DNA of 64,000 bases from Streptomyces ferrugineus (GCF_015160855.1 NZ_CP063373.1:1364001-1428000), one strand, 5' to 3'; positions 37,358 to 47,056 are shown, counted from the first letter of the stretch. Notes: generated by a model not told the origin, from the sequence alone. Made by a program: numbers and translations.

Positions 37358-38890
37358 ATGTCACTCGACTCCATCAGCACATCCATTGACGAGGCCGTCA
37401 ATGGTTTCTTCGATCCGACGGCCACCGCCGTCTCCAAGATCGTCTTCTACTCAGTAAAGGTCGGCGACGCCGAACTTCCGCTCATCGTGGGCTGGCTCGT
37501 GATCGCGGGTCTGGTCTTCAGCGCCTGGTTCGGGCTGGTCCAGGTACGCAGGTTCAAGCTCGCCCTCGAGGTGGCGCGCGGCAAGTACGACGAAAAGGAC
37601 GCGCCCGGTGAAGTCACCCACTTCCAGGCGCTGACTGCGGCCGTCTCGGGCACCGTTGGCCTCGGCAACATCGCCGGTGTGGGTGTCGCCGTCTCCATCG
37701 GCGGCCCCGGCGCCACCTTCTGGATGATCCTGTGCGGTCTGCTCGGTATGGCGAGCAAGTTCGTCGAGGTCACCCTCGGTGTGAAGTACCGCGAGGTGCA
37801 TGCCGACGGCACCGTCTCCGGTGGCCCGATGCACTACCTGCCCAAGGGTCTGCGTGAGCGCTTCGGCAACGGCGGCGCCGTGTTCGGCAAGGTGCTCGCC
37901 GTCCTCGCCTGCATCATGATCCTCCTGTTCGGCCTGTTCGGCGGCAACCTCTTCCAGACCAACCAGAGCTACGCGCAGGTCGCCTCGACCTTCGGCGGCG
38001 AGGACGGCTTCCTGGCCTCCTCCGCCGGTGCCGTCCTGTTCGGTGTGGTGGTCGCCGTGCTGGTCGGCCTGGTGCTGCTCGGCGGCATCCGCTCCATCGC
38101 CTCGATCACCAGCCGGCTGGTCCCGGCCATGGGCATCATGTACGTCCTGGCCTGCCTGGTCGTCATCCTGGGCAACGTCACCGCGGTGCCCGACGCGATC
38201 CAGACCATCTTCAAGGGCGCGTTCGAGGCCGAGGGTGTCGCCGGTGGTGTGATCGGCGCCCTGATCCAGGGCTTCAAGCGGGCCGCCTTCTCCAACGAGG
38301 CCGGTCTGGGCTCCTCCCCGATCGCCCACTCCGCGGTCAAGACCAACCACCCCGCGAGCGAGGGCCTGGTCGCCACGCTGGAACCGTTCATCGACACGGT
38401 CGTCATCTGCACCATGACCGCGCTGACCATCATCATCGCCAACCCGGCGAGCTGGGCCGAGGCCCGCGCGGGCGAGGACATCGGCGGTGTCACCATCACC
38501 TCCGACGCCTTCGAGAGCGTGCTCCCCTGGTTCCCGAACGTGCTGACCATCGCGGTGCTGCTGTTCGCCTTCTCCACGATCCTGACCTGGGGCTACTACG
38601 GCCTCAAGGCCTGGACGTACCTGTTCGGCAGGGGCAAGGTGAGCGAGACCGTCTTCAAGGCCCTCTGGAGCCTGTTCGCCGTCGCGGGCGCCATGCTCTC
38701 CCTCGACTCGCTGATCAGCCTGGGCGACTCGGCGCTCTTCCTGCTGGCCGTGTTCAACATCATCGGCCTCTACCTGCTGGCCCCGGTCGTCAAGAAGGAG
38801 CTGGACAAGTTCCTGGACTACGTCCGGGAGCGCAAGGCCCGTGCGGCTCTGGGCAGCACGGAGCCGGACGAGGCCGCCAAGGTGCTCTGA
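37358..38890 (+). CDS. alanine/glycine:cation symporter (AGCS family)
   Basis: 510 residues, ATG 37358. The AGCS signature FQALTAAVSGTVGLGNIAGV (about 92-111) and AFSNEAGLGSSPIAHSAVKT are plain. About 10-11 membrane segments. It imports alanine or glycine with Na+ or H+. The gene shares an upstream element with the APC permease that follows, and a 17-base stem terminator lies 32 bases after its stop. Confidence 0.95.
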   Translation: MSLDSISTSIDEAVNGFFDPTATAVSKIVFYSVKVGDAELPLIVGWLVIAGLVFSAWFGLVQVRRFKLALEVARGKYDEKDAPGEVTHFQALTAAVSGTVGLGNIAGVGVAVSIGGPGATFWMILCGLLGMASKFVEVTLGVKYREVHADGTVSGGPMHYLPKGLRERFGNGGAVFGKVLAVLACIMILLFGLFGGNLFQTNQSYAQVASTFGGEDGFLASSAGAVLFGVVVAVLVGLVLLGGIRSIASITSRLVPAMGIMYVLACLVVILGNVTAVPDAIQTIFKGAFEAEGVAGGVIGALIQGFKRAAFSNEAGLGSSPIAHSAVKTNHPASEGLVATLEPFIDTVVICTMTALTIIIANPASWAEARAGEDIGGVTITSDAFESVLPWFPNVLTIAVLLFAFSTILTWGYYGLKAWTYLFGRGKVSETVFKALWSLFAVAGAMLSLDSLISLGDSALFLLAVFNIIGLYLLAPVVKKELDKFLDYVRERKARAALGSTEPDEAAKVL

Positions 38891-38922
38891 GCGCGGCAGG
38901 CAGTCGCCGCAAGGCTCTGTCT

Positions 38923-38962
38923 GAAGGGCCCGCCCGTACATTCCAGTACGGGCGGGCCCTTC
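38923..38962 (+). terminator. terminator after the AGCS transporter gene
   Basis: A perfect 17-base stem (38923-38939 with 38946-38962, core GGGCCCGCCCGTAC) around a 6-base loop. After it lies a perfect 12-base tandem repeat CTGACGGGTTGG (38971-38994), then copy 2 of the shared element. Confidence 0.9.
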
Positions 38963-38998
38963 CGCGTCTGCTGACGGGTTGGCTGACGGGTTGGCAAA

Positions 38999-39041
38999 CG
39001 TTCTCTCAGCGGACACTCAAATCCGATTAACGATCACGTCA
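38999..39041. promoter_or_regulatory. copy 2 of the 43-base element shared by two amino-acid transporter genes
   Basis: 36 of 43 positions match 37096-37138 without gaps, in the same orientation. It ends 191 bases before the permease start, a distance similar to copy 1. The remaining bases up to 39232 hold no visible gene. Confidence 0.6.
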
Positions 39042-39232
39042 ATGACCCAGCCGTGAATGCCCGCCTTCCACGCCCTTTATCCGCTTCTCCCTGTGCTCCA
39101 GGCCACATTCGCCGCCGTCGATCACGGTTGCGACCGTGATAAATCTTCACGACCGCCCGGCGAACACCACCCTCATGTCCGCCGGGTGCGCCATGCGGCC
39201 GACAGATTGTCTGGAGAAAGGGCGCACCACAC

Positions 39233-40654
39233 ATGACCTCGCAGAAGGTCGCCGACACTCCTGAAGAGGGGTACGAACGGGGACTCGGCAGCCGCCAGGT
39301 CCAGATGATCGCGATCGGCGGCGCCATCGGCGTCGGCCTCTTCCTGGGCGCCGGGGCGAATATTGCCAAGGCCGGACCCAGCCTCATCCTCATGTACGCC
39401 CTCGCCGGCGTCGTCATCTTCTTCATCATGCGGGCGCTCGGCGAGCTCCTGCTCTACCGTCCGGTCTCGGGCTCCTTCGCCGAGTACTCCCGCGAGTTCC
39501 TCGGCCCGTTCTTCGGCTACTTCACCGGCTGGACGTACTGGCTGATGTGGGTGGTCACCGGCATGGCCGAGCTCACGGCCGCCGCGATCTACGTCCACTA
39601 CTGGTTCCCGCACATCCCGCAGTGGGTCACCGCCCTGGTCTTCCTGGTGATCCTCTTCGGCGTCAACCTGATCTCCGTGAAGCTCTTCGGCGAGCTGGAG
39701 TTCTGGTTCTCGATGGTCAAGGTCACCGCCCTGATCGGCATGATCGTCATCGGTCTCGGCGTGCTCACCCTCGGCTTCAGCCAGGCCGGCGACACCGCCG
39801 CCGTCTCCAACCTCTGGGCCTTCGACGGCTTCTTCCCCAAGGGCGTCGGCTCGTCCCTGATGACCCTCCAAGGCGTCATGTTCGCCTACCTCGCGGTCGA
39901 GCTGGTCGGCGTCACGGCCGGTGAGTCGGAGAACCCGGAGAAGACCCTCCCCAAGGCGATCAACACGCTGCCGTGGCGCATCGCGCTGTTCTACGTCGGC
40001 GCGCTCACCGTCATCCTCTGCGTGGTGAAGTGGACCGAGTTCGCCGAGGGCGTCAGCCCCTTCGTGAAGGCGTTCGCGGTGATCGGCATCCCGGCCGGCG
40101 CGGGCATCGTCAACTTCGTCGTGCTCACCGCGGCCCTGTCGTCCTGCAACTCCGGCATGTACTCCACGGGTCGCATGCTGCGCAACCTCGCCGAGAGCGG
40201 TGAGGCCCCCAAGGTCTTCGCGAGGCTGTCGTCCACCAGGACCCCGGCGCTCGGCATCACCGTCTCGGTCCTCTTCATGGGCATCGGCGTGGTCCTCAAC
40301 TACATCGTCCCGGAGAAGGCCTTCGGCTATGTCACCTCGGTGGCCACCGCGGCCGGCATCTGGACCTGGCTGATGATCCTGGTCAGCCACGTCCGCTACC
40401 GCCGCCAGGTCGTCGCGGGCCGCCTGCCCGCCTCGTCGTTCCCGGCGCCGGGCGGCTCGGTGTGCAGCTGGATCGCCATCGTGTTCCTGCTCTTCGTCAC
40501 GGGCCTCATCGCCTACGACGCCGACGTCCGCGTCTGCCTGTACGTGATGGCCGGCTGGGCCGCCGCGCTGGGCATCGGCTGGGCGGTGCTCAAGAGCCGC
40601 GATCCGCGGATCACCGGCCGTCGCGGCGAGCCCGACCTGCAGAAGATCGGCTGA
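39233..40654 (+). CDS. amino-acid permease (APC family)
   Basis: 473 residues from ATG 39233, with GGAGAAAGG nearby. The N-terminal GLGSRQVQMIAIGGAIGVGL is the amino-acid transporter signature, and SGSFAEYSREFLGPFFGYFT follows. Twelve membrane segments are expected. The sequence resembles AnsP/CycA/GabP-type transporters for asparagine, D-alanine/D-serine/glycine or GABA. Substrate is not fixed by sequence, but sharing a cis element with the alanine/glycine symporter points to small neutral amino acids. Confidence 0.92.
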   Translation: MTSQKVADTPEEGYERGLGSRQVQMIAIGGAIGVGLFLGAGANIAKAGPSLILMYALAGVVIFFIMRALGELLLYRPVSGSFAEYSREFLGPFFGYFTGWTYWLMWVVTGMAELTAAAIYVHYWFPHIPQWVTALVFLVILFGVNLISVKLFGELEFWFSMVKVTALIGMIVIGLGVLTLGFSQAGDTAAVSNLWAFDGFFPKGVGSSLMTLQGVMFAYLAVELVGVTAGESENPEKTLPKAINTLPWRIALFYVGALTVILCVVKWTEFAEGVSPFVKAFAVIGIPAGAGIVNFVVLTAALSSCNSGMYSTGRMLRNLAESGEAPKVFARLSSTRTPALGITVSVLFMGIGVVLNYIVPEKAFGYVTSVATAAGIWTWLMILVSHVRYRRQVVAGRLPASSFPAPGGSVCSWIAIVFLLFVTGLIAYDADVRVCLYVMAGWAAALGIGWAVLKSRDPRITGRRGEPDLQKIG

Positions 40655-40746
40655 ACCTCGGTCCGTGGACGCCCCCGCGTCCGGCATATGGGCCGCTCCG
40701 TACCACCCCTCGGTACAGGGCGGCCCCTCTGCTTATCCTGACGGAC

Positions 40747-41169
40747 ATGCTGACCATCACCCAGGCCCTCGTCGACCAGATCGTCGCCCACGCGCGCAAG
40801 GACCACCCGGACGAGGCGTGCGGCGTCATCGCCGGACCGGCCGGCTCGGACCGCCCCGAGCGCTTCATCCCCATGCTGAACGCCGCGATGTCGCCCACGT
40901 TCTACGAGTTCGACTCCGGCGACCTGCTCAAGCTCTACCGCGAGATGGACGACCGCGACGAGGAGCCGGTGGTCATCTACCACTCCCACACCGCCACCGA
41001 GGCCTACCCCTCGCGCACCGACGTCTCCTATGCCAACGAGCCCGGCGCGCACTACGTCCTGGTCTCCACCGCCGACACCGACGGCCTCGGCGAGTTCCAG
41101 TTCCGCTCGTACCGGATCGTCGACGGAGAGGTGACGGAGGAGGAGGTCAAGGTCGTAGAGGCGTACTGA
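40747..41169 (+). CDS. mec: JAMM/MPN peptidase of the CysO pathway (Mec-type)
   Basis: 140 residues from ATG 40747; TATCCT a few bases upstream suggests a leaderless transcript. The JAMM zinc motif is HSHTATEAYPSRTD (HxHx10D) with the upstream Glu in DEACGVIAG. In Mycobacterium, Mec+ releases cysteine from CysO-Cys made by CysM. The cysO and cysM genes follow here, so the same role is expected. It may also trim the CysO precursor. Confidence 0.92.
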   Translation: MLTITQALVDQIVAHARKDHPDEACGVIAGPAGSDRPERFIPMLNAAMSPTFYEFDSGDLLKLYREMDDRDEEPVVIYHSHTATEAYPSRTDVSYANEPGAHYVLVSTADTDGLGEFQFRSYRIVDGEVTEEEVKVVEAY

Positions 41170-41291
41170 TTGATCCGCGATCTGATCCGCGATCTCGGCC
41201 TGAACAGCACGGTCTCACTCCCCGGCCCGCATCCGTCCGCGATGTGGGATCACCTTCCAGAAGTCGGACCGGGAATCGATACGATGAGCCC

Positions 41292-41387
41292 ATGGTTTTC
41301 CACGACGTGAGCGAAAAGACGCCGGGCATGCTGCTCGTGGCGCGGCTGCACGTCGACCTGTGCAGGCTCGCCAGCGCCATCTGTTGA
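41292..41387 (+). CDS. cysteine-containing leader peptide upstream of cysO-cysM
   Basis: 31 residues from ATG 41292; TACGAT about eight bases upstream suggests a leaderless start. The C-terminal part RLHVDLCRLASAIC carries the pattern of actinobacterial leader peptides found before sulfur-assimilation genes, with the last codon Cys. In mycobacteria such peptides sense Cys-tRNA supply by attenuation. A shorter version from ATG 41328 is possible. 116 bases separate it from cysO. Confidence 0.8.
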   Translation: MVFHDVSEKTPGMLLVARLHVDLCRLASAIC

Positions 41388-41503
41388 CGCGACACCCTGC
41401 CGCCGTACGGCCGTGAGCCGCGGCGCCGCATCCACGCACCACCCCGCTGTACTTGCGCTGCCGCGCGCCCCCGACTGACTACTCCCGACAGGAGCCCTGA
41501 GCC

Positions 41504-41782
41504 ATGGCCATCGAGGTCCGCATCCCGACCATCCTCCGCCAGTACACCGACGGTCAGAAGGCGGTGGAGGGCAGCGGTGACACCCTCGCCGAGCTGTTCA
41601 CCGACCTCGAGACCCGGCACGCGGGCATCCAGGCCCGCATCGTGGACGGCGACCAGCTCCGCCGCTTCGTCAACGTCTACCTGAACGACGAGGACGTCCG
41701 GTTCCTCGACGGCATCAAGACCAAGCTGTCCGACGGCGACAACGTCACGATCCTGCCGGCCGTGGCCGGCGGTATGGCCTGA
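41504..41782 (+). CDS. cysO: MoaD/ThiS-fold sulfur carrier CysO (precursor)
   Basis: 92 residues, AGGAG eight bases before ATG 41504. Ubiquitin-like sulfur carrier: RIPTILRQYTDGQKAVE at the start, FVNVYLNDEDVRFLDG in the middle and TILPAVAGGMA at the end. The carrier needs a free Gly-Gly end to form a thiocarboxylate, but here Met-Ala follows, so processing is required, perhaps by the JAMM peptidase two genes upstream. Six bases separate it from cysM. Confidence 0.93.
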   Translation: MAIEVRIPTILRQYTDGQKAVEGSGDTLAELFTDLETRHAGIQARIVDGDQLRRFVNVYLNDEDVRFLDGIKTKLSDGDNVTILPAVAGGMA

Positions 41783-42739
<957 letters not shown>

Positions 42740-42761
42740 ACAACGCCGCGGGTCAATACAC

Positions 42762-43214
42762 CTAGGACGAGAGGTGACGGACCTGGTCCCATACGACCGG
42801 GTCCATCACCCCGACCCGTCGCCGGAAGTCCGACACCGGCACGTGCCGCAGCTCGTCGGTCTCCAGGAAGCTCGCCCGGCCACGGGTGTCCCCGACGGCC
42901 CCCGGCGGCAGCGGGATGACCCCGTACCGCTCGTCCCGGTACTTGCTGGTGATCTTCGCGACGGTTGCCTGCTGCCCGCGCACCGCCAGCACCAGACACG
43001 GCCGGTCCTTCGCCCCCGGCCCGTCCTCGAACGGCACCCTCGCCCACCAGATCTCCGCGGGCTCCGGACGAGCCGACGCCCGCTCCCCGGGCCGCCCGGG
43101 CGGCCGGCTCCGCCGCCCCGAGGGACGCCGACCGCGCCCCCACCCGTCGACGAGCGTGGCGACCAGCGCCAGCAGTACCACCGCCGCGAGCGCCAGCCAC
43201 CAGGACGTGTCCAT
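42762..43214 (-). CDS. PemK/MazF-family protein with N-terminal membrane segment
   Basis: 150 residues from ATG 43214; TACCTT upstream suggests a leaderless start. One hydrophobic helix (WWLALAAVVLLALVATLV) and an Arg/Pro linker precede a PemK-like SH3 barrel (ARVPFEDGPGAKDRPCLVLA, then SKYRDERYGVIPLP). PemK/MazF are mRNA interferases. This one is membrane tethered and has no adjacent antitoxin, so it may be a chromosomally adopted protein with another role. Confidence 0.8.
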   Translation of the reverse strand: MDTSWWLALAAVVLLALVATLVDGWGRGRRPSGRRSRPPGRPGERASARPEPAEIWWARVPFEDGPGAKDRPCLVLAVRGQQATVAKITSKYRDERYGVIPLPPGAVGDTRGRASFLETDELRHVPVSDFRRRVGVMDPVVWDQVRHLSS

Positions 43215-43497
43215 AGGGACGAAGGTACCGGCGCGCACCCACCCGCGCGCGCCTTCGCGCACACCCGCACCGCGGCCCGCGACCACACCGTACGAGCCTT
43301 CGCACGCACCTCCCGTTTCTCGCGCCCCGTATCCAGCCGAACGCGTGACACCACAGGTGAGTTCGCCCACAACAGACCTTTGCGGAGGAGCGACCGGAGG
43401 TTTTGCGCCTTACGCTCGACAAACCGCACGACCCCCGACGCCCCATTCCCGATCTTCTGGATTCTCTGGATTTCCAGCCAGCGGAGGTTTCTGTTTC

Positions 43498-44250
43498 ATG
43501 AAGCTCACCGTCGTCGGCTGCTCGGGGTCGTTCCCGTCCGCGGAATCGGCCTGCTCGAGCTACCTCGTCGAGGCCGACGGCTTCCGGCTGCTCCTCGACA
43601 TGGGCAACGGCGCCCTGGGCGAGCTGCAGCGCCACTGCGGTCTCTACGACCTCGACGCGATCTTCCTCAGCCATCTGCACGCCGACCACTGCATCGACAT
43701 GTGCGCGTACTTCGTGGCGCGCTACTACCGGCACGACGGCGGCCGCTGCGACCCGATCCCGGTCTACGGACCCGAGGGCACCGAACAGCGACTGACCACC
43801 GCCTACGCCGACACCCCCACCGCCTCCTCCATGAGCGAGGTCTTCGACTTCCACACGGTCAAGCCGTCCACCTTCGAGATCGGCCCGTTCACGGTGCACA
43901 CGGAACGCGTGGCCCACCCGGTGGAGGCCTACGGCATCCGGATCGAGCACGGTGGCAGGACGCTGACCTACTCGGGCGACACGGGCATCAGCACCGCCCT
44001 GGACGAACTCGCCCGCGACGCCGACCTGTTCCTGTGCGAGGCCGCCTTCACGCACGGCAAGGAGAACATCCCCGACCTGCACCTCAACGGCCGTGAGGCA
44101 GGTCAGACCGCGGCCCGCGCGGGCGTCCGGCGGCTGGTCCTCACCCACATCCCGCCGTGGACCGACCCCCAGGTCAACCTCGCCGACGCGCGCGAGGTCT
44201 ACGACGGTCCGGTGGAGCTGGCGGTGCCGAGGCGGTCGTACGAGATCTAG
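43498..44250 (+). CDS. MBL-fold metallohydrolase
   Basis: 250 residues from ATG 43498 behind GGAGG. The metal motif is HLHADHCID (about 60-68), with further ligands at TYSGDTG and CEAAF. It belongs to the RNase Z/cAMP-phosphodiesterase-like branch (VVGCSGSFPSAESACSSYLV start). Substrate is unknown. It sits between the cysteine genes and the GlcNAc PTS and converges on the latter with a shared terminator. Confidence 0.9.
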   Translation: MKLTVVGCSGSFPSAESACSSYLVEADGFRLLLDMGNGALGELQRHCGLYDLDAIFLSHLHADHCIDMCAYFVARYYRHDGGRCDPIPVYGPEGTEQRLTTAYADTPTASSMSEVFDFHTVKPSTFEIGPFTVHTERVAHPVEAYGIRIEHGGRTLTYSGDTGISTALDELARDADLFLCEAAFTHGKENIPDLHLNGREAGQTAARAGVRRLVLTHIPPWTDPQVNLADAREVYDGPVELAVPRRSYEI

Positions 44251-44308
44251 CCGGTCCGGCCGGCCGGCCGAGCAGCAGCCCGTACGGGGTTCAGGCCCGT
44301 ATGTGCGC

Positions 44309-44345
44309 GAAGGGCCCCGGAACCTTCCCGGTTCCGGGGCCCTTC
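44309..44345. terminator. bidirectional terminator between the MBL gene and nagE2
   Basis: A perfect 16-base stem (44309-44324 with 44330-44345, core GGGCCCCGGAACC) around TTCCC lies between two convergent genes and would work for both. Confidence 0.9.
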
Positions 44346-44364
44346 GTCATGCCGTGCCTGCCTC

Positions 44365-45618
44365 TCACGCCTTGGTGAGGTCCTCGACCTCCTCCTCGGG
44401 CTCGCGGCCCGGGGTGGGGAGGTTCCACTTGGTGATGGCGAAGCGGAAGACGGAGTAGTAGATCGCCGCGAAGACCAGGCCGATCGGGATGATCAGCCAT
44501 GGCTTCGTCGCCAGGTTCCAGTTGAGCGCGTAGTCGATGAAGCCCGCGGAGAAGGTGAAGCCCGCGTGGACGCCGAGGGCCCAGGTGATCGCCATCGACA
44601 GGGCGGTGAGCACCGCGTGGATCACGTAGAGCACCGGCGCGATGAACATGAACGCGAACTCGATGGGCTCGGTGACGCCGGTGACGAAGGAGGTCAGGGC
44701 GAGCGAGATCATCATGCCCATCACGGCCTTGCGGCGCTCGGGACGGGCGGCGTGCGCGATGGCGATCGCGGCGGCGGGCAGACCGAACATCATGATCGGG
44801 AAGAAGCCCGACATGAACTGACCGGCGGTCGGGTCACCGGCGAAGAAGCGGTTGAGGTCGCCGTGCACGATCTCACCGGCGGCGTCCTTGAAGTCGCCGA
44901 GCTGGAACCAGGAGACGGTGTTCACGAACTGGTGCATGCCGACCGGGATCAGCGCACGGTTGATCAGACCGAACAGACCCGCACCGAAGGCGCCGAGGCC
45001 GGTCATCCACTCGCCGAAGTCGGAGATGACCTCGCCGACCGGCTCCCAGACCAGGCCGAAGAAGACGCCCATGAGGGTGCCGACGAAGGCCATGATGATC
45101 GGGACGAGCCGGCGGCCGTTGAAGAAGCCGAGCCAGTCGACCAGCTTGGTACGGTGGAAGCGCTGCCACAGCACGGCGGACAGCAGACCCATGACGATGC
45201 CGCCGAGGACACCGGGGTTGTTGTAGGTCGCGGCTATGTCCGCACCGGCCTGGACCTTCGCCTCGGTGACCGGGAACGCCTTCAGCACGTTGCTGTAGAC
45301 CAGGAAGCCGACCAGGGCGGCCAGCGCGGTCGAGCCGTCCGACTTCTTGGCGAAGCCGATCGCGACACCGATGCAGAACAGCATCGGCAGGTTGTCGAAG
45401 ATCGCGCCACCGGCGGTGGCGAACACGGCCGCGACCTTGTCCCAGCCGAGCCCGTCCTTGCCGAACACGTCGGGCTGGCCGAAGCGGAGCAGCAGACCAG
45501 CGGCCGGGAGCACGGCGATCGGGAGCTGAAGGCTGCGGCCGACCTTCTGCAGGCCCTGGAAAAGACCGGATCCCCACTTCTTCGCGGGGGCCGCCGTTGG
45601 CGAGGTGGCGGTGCTCAT
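44365..45618 (-). CDS. nagE2: PTS GlcNAc-type IIC permease NagE2
   Basis: 417 residues from ATG 45618. PTS EIIC of the glucose/GlcNAc family: GLQKVGRSLQLPIAVLPAAG at the start, NNPGVLGGIVMG, GMHQFVNTVSWFQLGD, and TEPIEFAFMFIAPVLY. About ten membrane helices import N-acetylglucosamine with phosphorylation by a separate IIB. Two dre-like operators precede the start, which fits DasR control by GlcNAc metabolites. A near-identical paralog follows on the same strand upstream. Number assigned by remembered order. Confidence 0.92.
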   Translation of the reverse strand: MSTATSPTAAPAKKWGSGLFQGLQKVGRSLQLPIAVLPAAGLLLRFGQPDVFGKDGLGWDKVAAVFATAGGAIFDNLPMLFCIGVAIGFAKKSDGSTALAALVGFLVYSNVLKAFPVTEAKVQAGADIAATYNNPGVLGGIVMGLLSAVLWQRFHRTKLVDWLGFFNGRRLVPIIMAFVGTLMGVFFGLVWEPVGEVISDFGEWMTGLGAFGAGLFGLINRALIPVGMHQFVNTVSWFQLGDFKDAAGEIVHGDLNRFFAGDPTAGQFMSGFFPIMMFGLPAAAIAIAHAARPERRKAVMGMMISLALTSFVTGVTEPIEFAFMFIAPVLYVIHAVLTALSMAITWALGVHAGFTFSAGFIDYALNWNLATKPWLIIPIGLVFAAIYYSVFRFAITKWNLPTPGREPEEEVEDLTKA

Positions 45619-45636
45619 AGACTTCCTCCATCGGGT

Positions 45637-45669
45637 GGTGGTCTACACCACTCAGTGGTGTAGACCTGT
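45637..45669. promoter_or_regulatory. paired DasR-responsive (dre-like) operators upstream of nagE2
   Basis: GGTGGTCTACACCACT (45637-45652) and AGTGGTGTAGACCTGT (45654-45669) each match the dre pattern ASTGGTCTAGACCAST closely and lie one base apart, 19-51 bases before the nagE2 start. Confidence 0.85.
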
Positions 45670-45730
45670 TGTAGCACGATGAAGGGGAGATAAGGAACCC
45701 GCGATTCCCGTGGGATCTTTCGAGGATTTG

Positions 45731-47020
45731 TCAGACCTTCGTGACGTCCTCCACGTCCTCCTCGGGCTCCCTGCCCGGCGTCCTGAGATCGAACTTCGTG
45801 ATCGCGAAACGGAAGATCACGTAATAGAGGACGGCGAAGCCCAGGCCGATCGGAATGATCGCCCAGGGTCTCGTGGCCAGGTTCCAGTTGATGATGTAGT
45901 CGATCAGCCCGGCCGAGAAGCTGAAGCCGTCGTGGACGCCCAGTCCCCAGGTCACCGCCATCGACACACCCGTCAGCAGCGCGTGCACGGCATACAGCAG
46001 CGGGGCGATGAACAGGAACGAGTACTCGATCGGTTCCGTGATGCCGGTGACGAACGACGTCAGCGCCACCGACAGCATCAGACCGCCGACCTCCTTGCGG
46101 CGGCCCGGCTTGGCGCAGTGCGTGATGGCGAGGGCCGCCGCCGGCAGCGCGAACATCATGATCGGGAAGAAGCCCGAGGTGAACTGGCCGGCGTCCGGGT
46201 CGCCCGCCAGGAACATGTTGATGTCGCCGTGCACCACCGTGCCGTCCGGCTTGGTGTAGCTGCCGAACTGGAACCAGATGGGCACGTTGAGGAACTGGTG
46301 CAGCCCCACCACCAGCAGCGCCCGGTTGGCGACGCCGAACACGCCCGCGCCCCAGGCGCCCAGGTCGCTCATCCAGTCGCTGAAGCTCTCCAGCGCGTCA
46401 CCGATCGGCGGCCAGACCCACAGGCACAGCGCCGCGAAGGCGATCGCCACGAACGCCATGATGATGGGGACGAGCCGCCGGCCGTTGAAGAAGCCGAGCC
46501 AGTCCACCAGCTTCGTACGGTGATGGCGCGCCCAGAAGAACGCGGCCAGCAGGCCCATGACGATGCCGCCGAAGACGCCCGGGTTCTGGTAGGTGAAGGC
46601 GGTGACCGTCCCGTCTTCCACCTGGCAGCCGACGTTCGGGACCGCCCGCGAGCCCTCGGGGCAGTCCTCCGGGAACTGGCGCAGCACCGTGTAGTAGACG
46701 AGGAACCCCGCGACCGCCGCCAGCGCGGTCGAGCCGTCCGACTTCTTCGCCATGCCGATGGCCACACCCACGCAGAACAGCAGCGGCAGCCCCAGCGAGC
46801 TGTCCAGCAGCGCGCCGCCCGCGCCCGCCATCACCTTCGAGACATCGGTCCAGCCCAGCCCGTCGTCCCCGAACACGTCCGGCTGGCCGAGCCGGTTGAG
46901 GATGCCCGCGGCCGGCAGCACGGCGATGGGAAGCTGAAGGCTGCGACCCATCTTCTGCAGCCCTTGGAACGCGGTGTTCCAGCGGGCGCGAGCGGGGCTC
47001 ACCTCGCCGTCGGCACTCAT
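45731..47020 (-). CDS. nagE1: PTS GlcNAc-type IIC permease NagE1
   Basis: 429 residues from ATG 47020. The sequence parallels NagE2 throughout (GLQKMGRSLQLPIAVLPAAG, YQNPGVFGGIVMGL, GLHQFLNVPIWFQFG, TEPIEYSFLFIAPLLY), with an extra loop containing two Cys (PEDCPEG and PNVGCQVEDG). Likely a duplicate GlcNAc or related permease. It is divergent from nagF across a dre-like site, suggesting common control. Confidence 0.92.
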   Translation of the reverse strand: MSADGEVSPARARWNTAFQGLQKMGRSLQLPIAVLPAAGILNRLGQPDVFGDDGLGWTDVSKVMAGAGGALLDSSLGLPLLFCVGVAIGMAKKSDGSTALAAVAGFLVYYTVLRQFPEDCPEGSRAVPNVGCQVEDGTVTAFTYQNPGVFGGIVMGLLAAFFWARHHRTKLVDWLGFFNGRRLVPIIMAFVAIAFAALCLWVWPPIGDALESFSDWMSDLGAWGAGVFGVANRALLVVGLHQFLNVPIWFQFGSYTKPDGTVVHGDINMFLAGDPDAGQFTSGFFPIMMFALPAAALAITHCAKPGRRKEVGGLMLSVALTSFVTGITEPIEYSFLFIAPLLYAVHALLTGVSMAVTWGLGVHDGFSFSAGLIDYIINWNLATRPWAIIPIGLGFAVLYYVIFRFAITKFDLRTPGREPEEDVEDVTKV

Positions 47021-47040
47021 GGGTTGGCGACCGCCTGTCG

Positions 47041-47056
47041 GGTGGTGTAGACCAGT
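47041..47056. promoter_or_regulatory. dre-like operator between nagE1 and nagF
   Basis: GGTGGTGTAGACCAGT fits the dre pattern in 14 or so positions and sits 21 bases before nagE1 and 91 before nagF, where it could control both. Confidence 0.82.
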
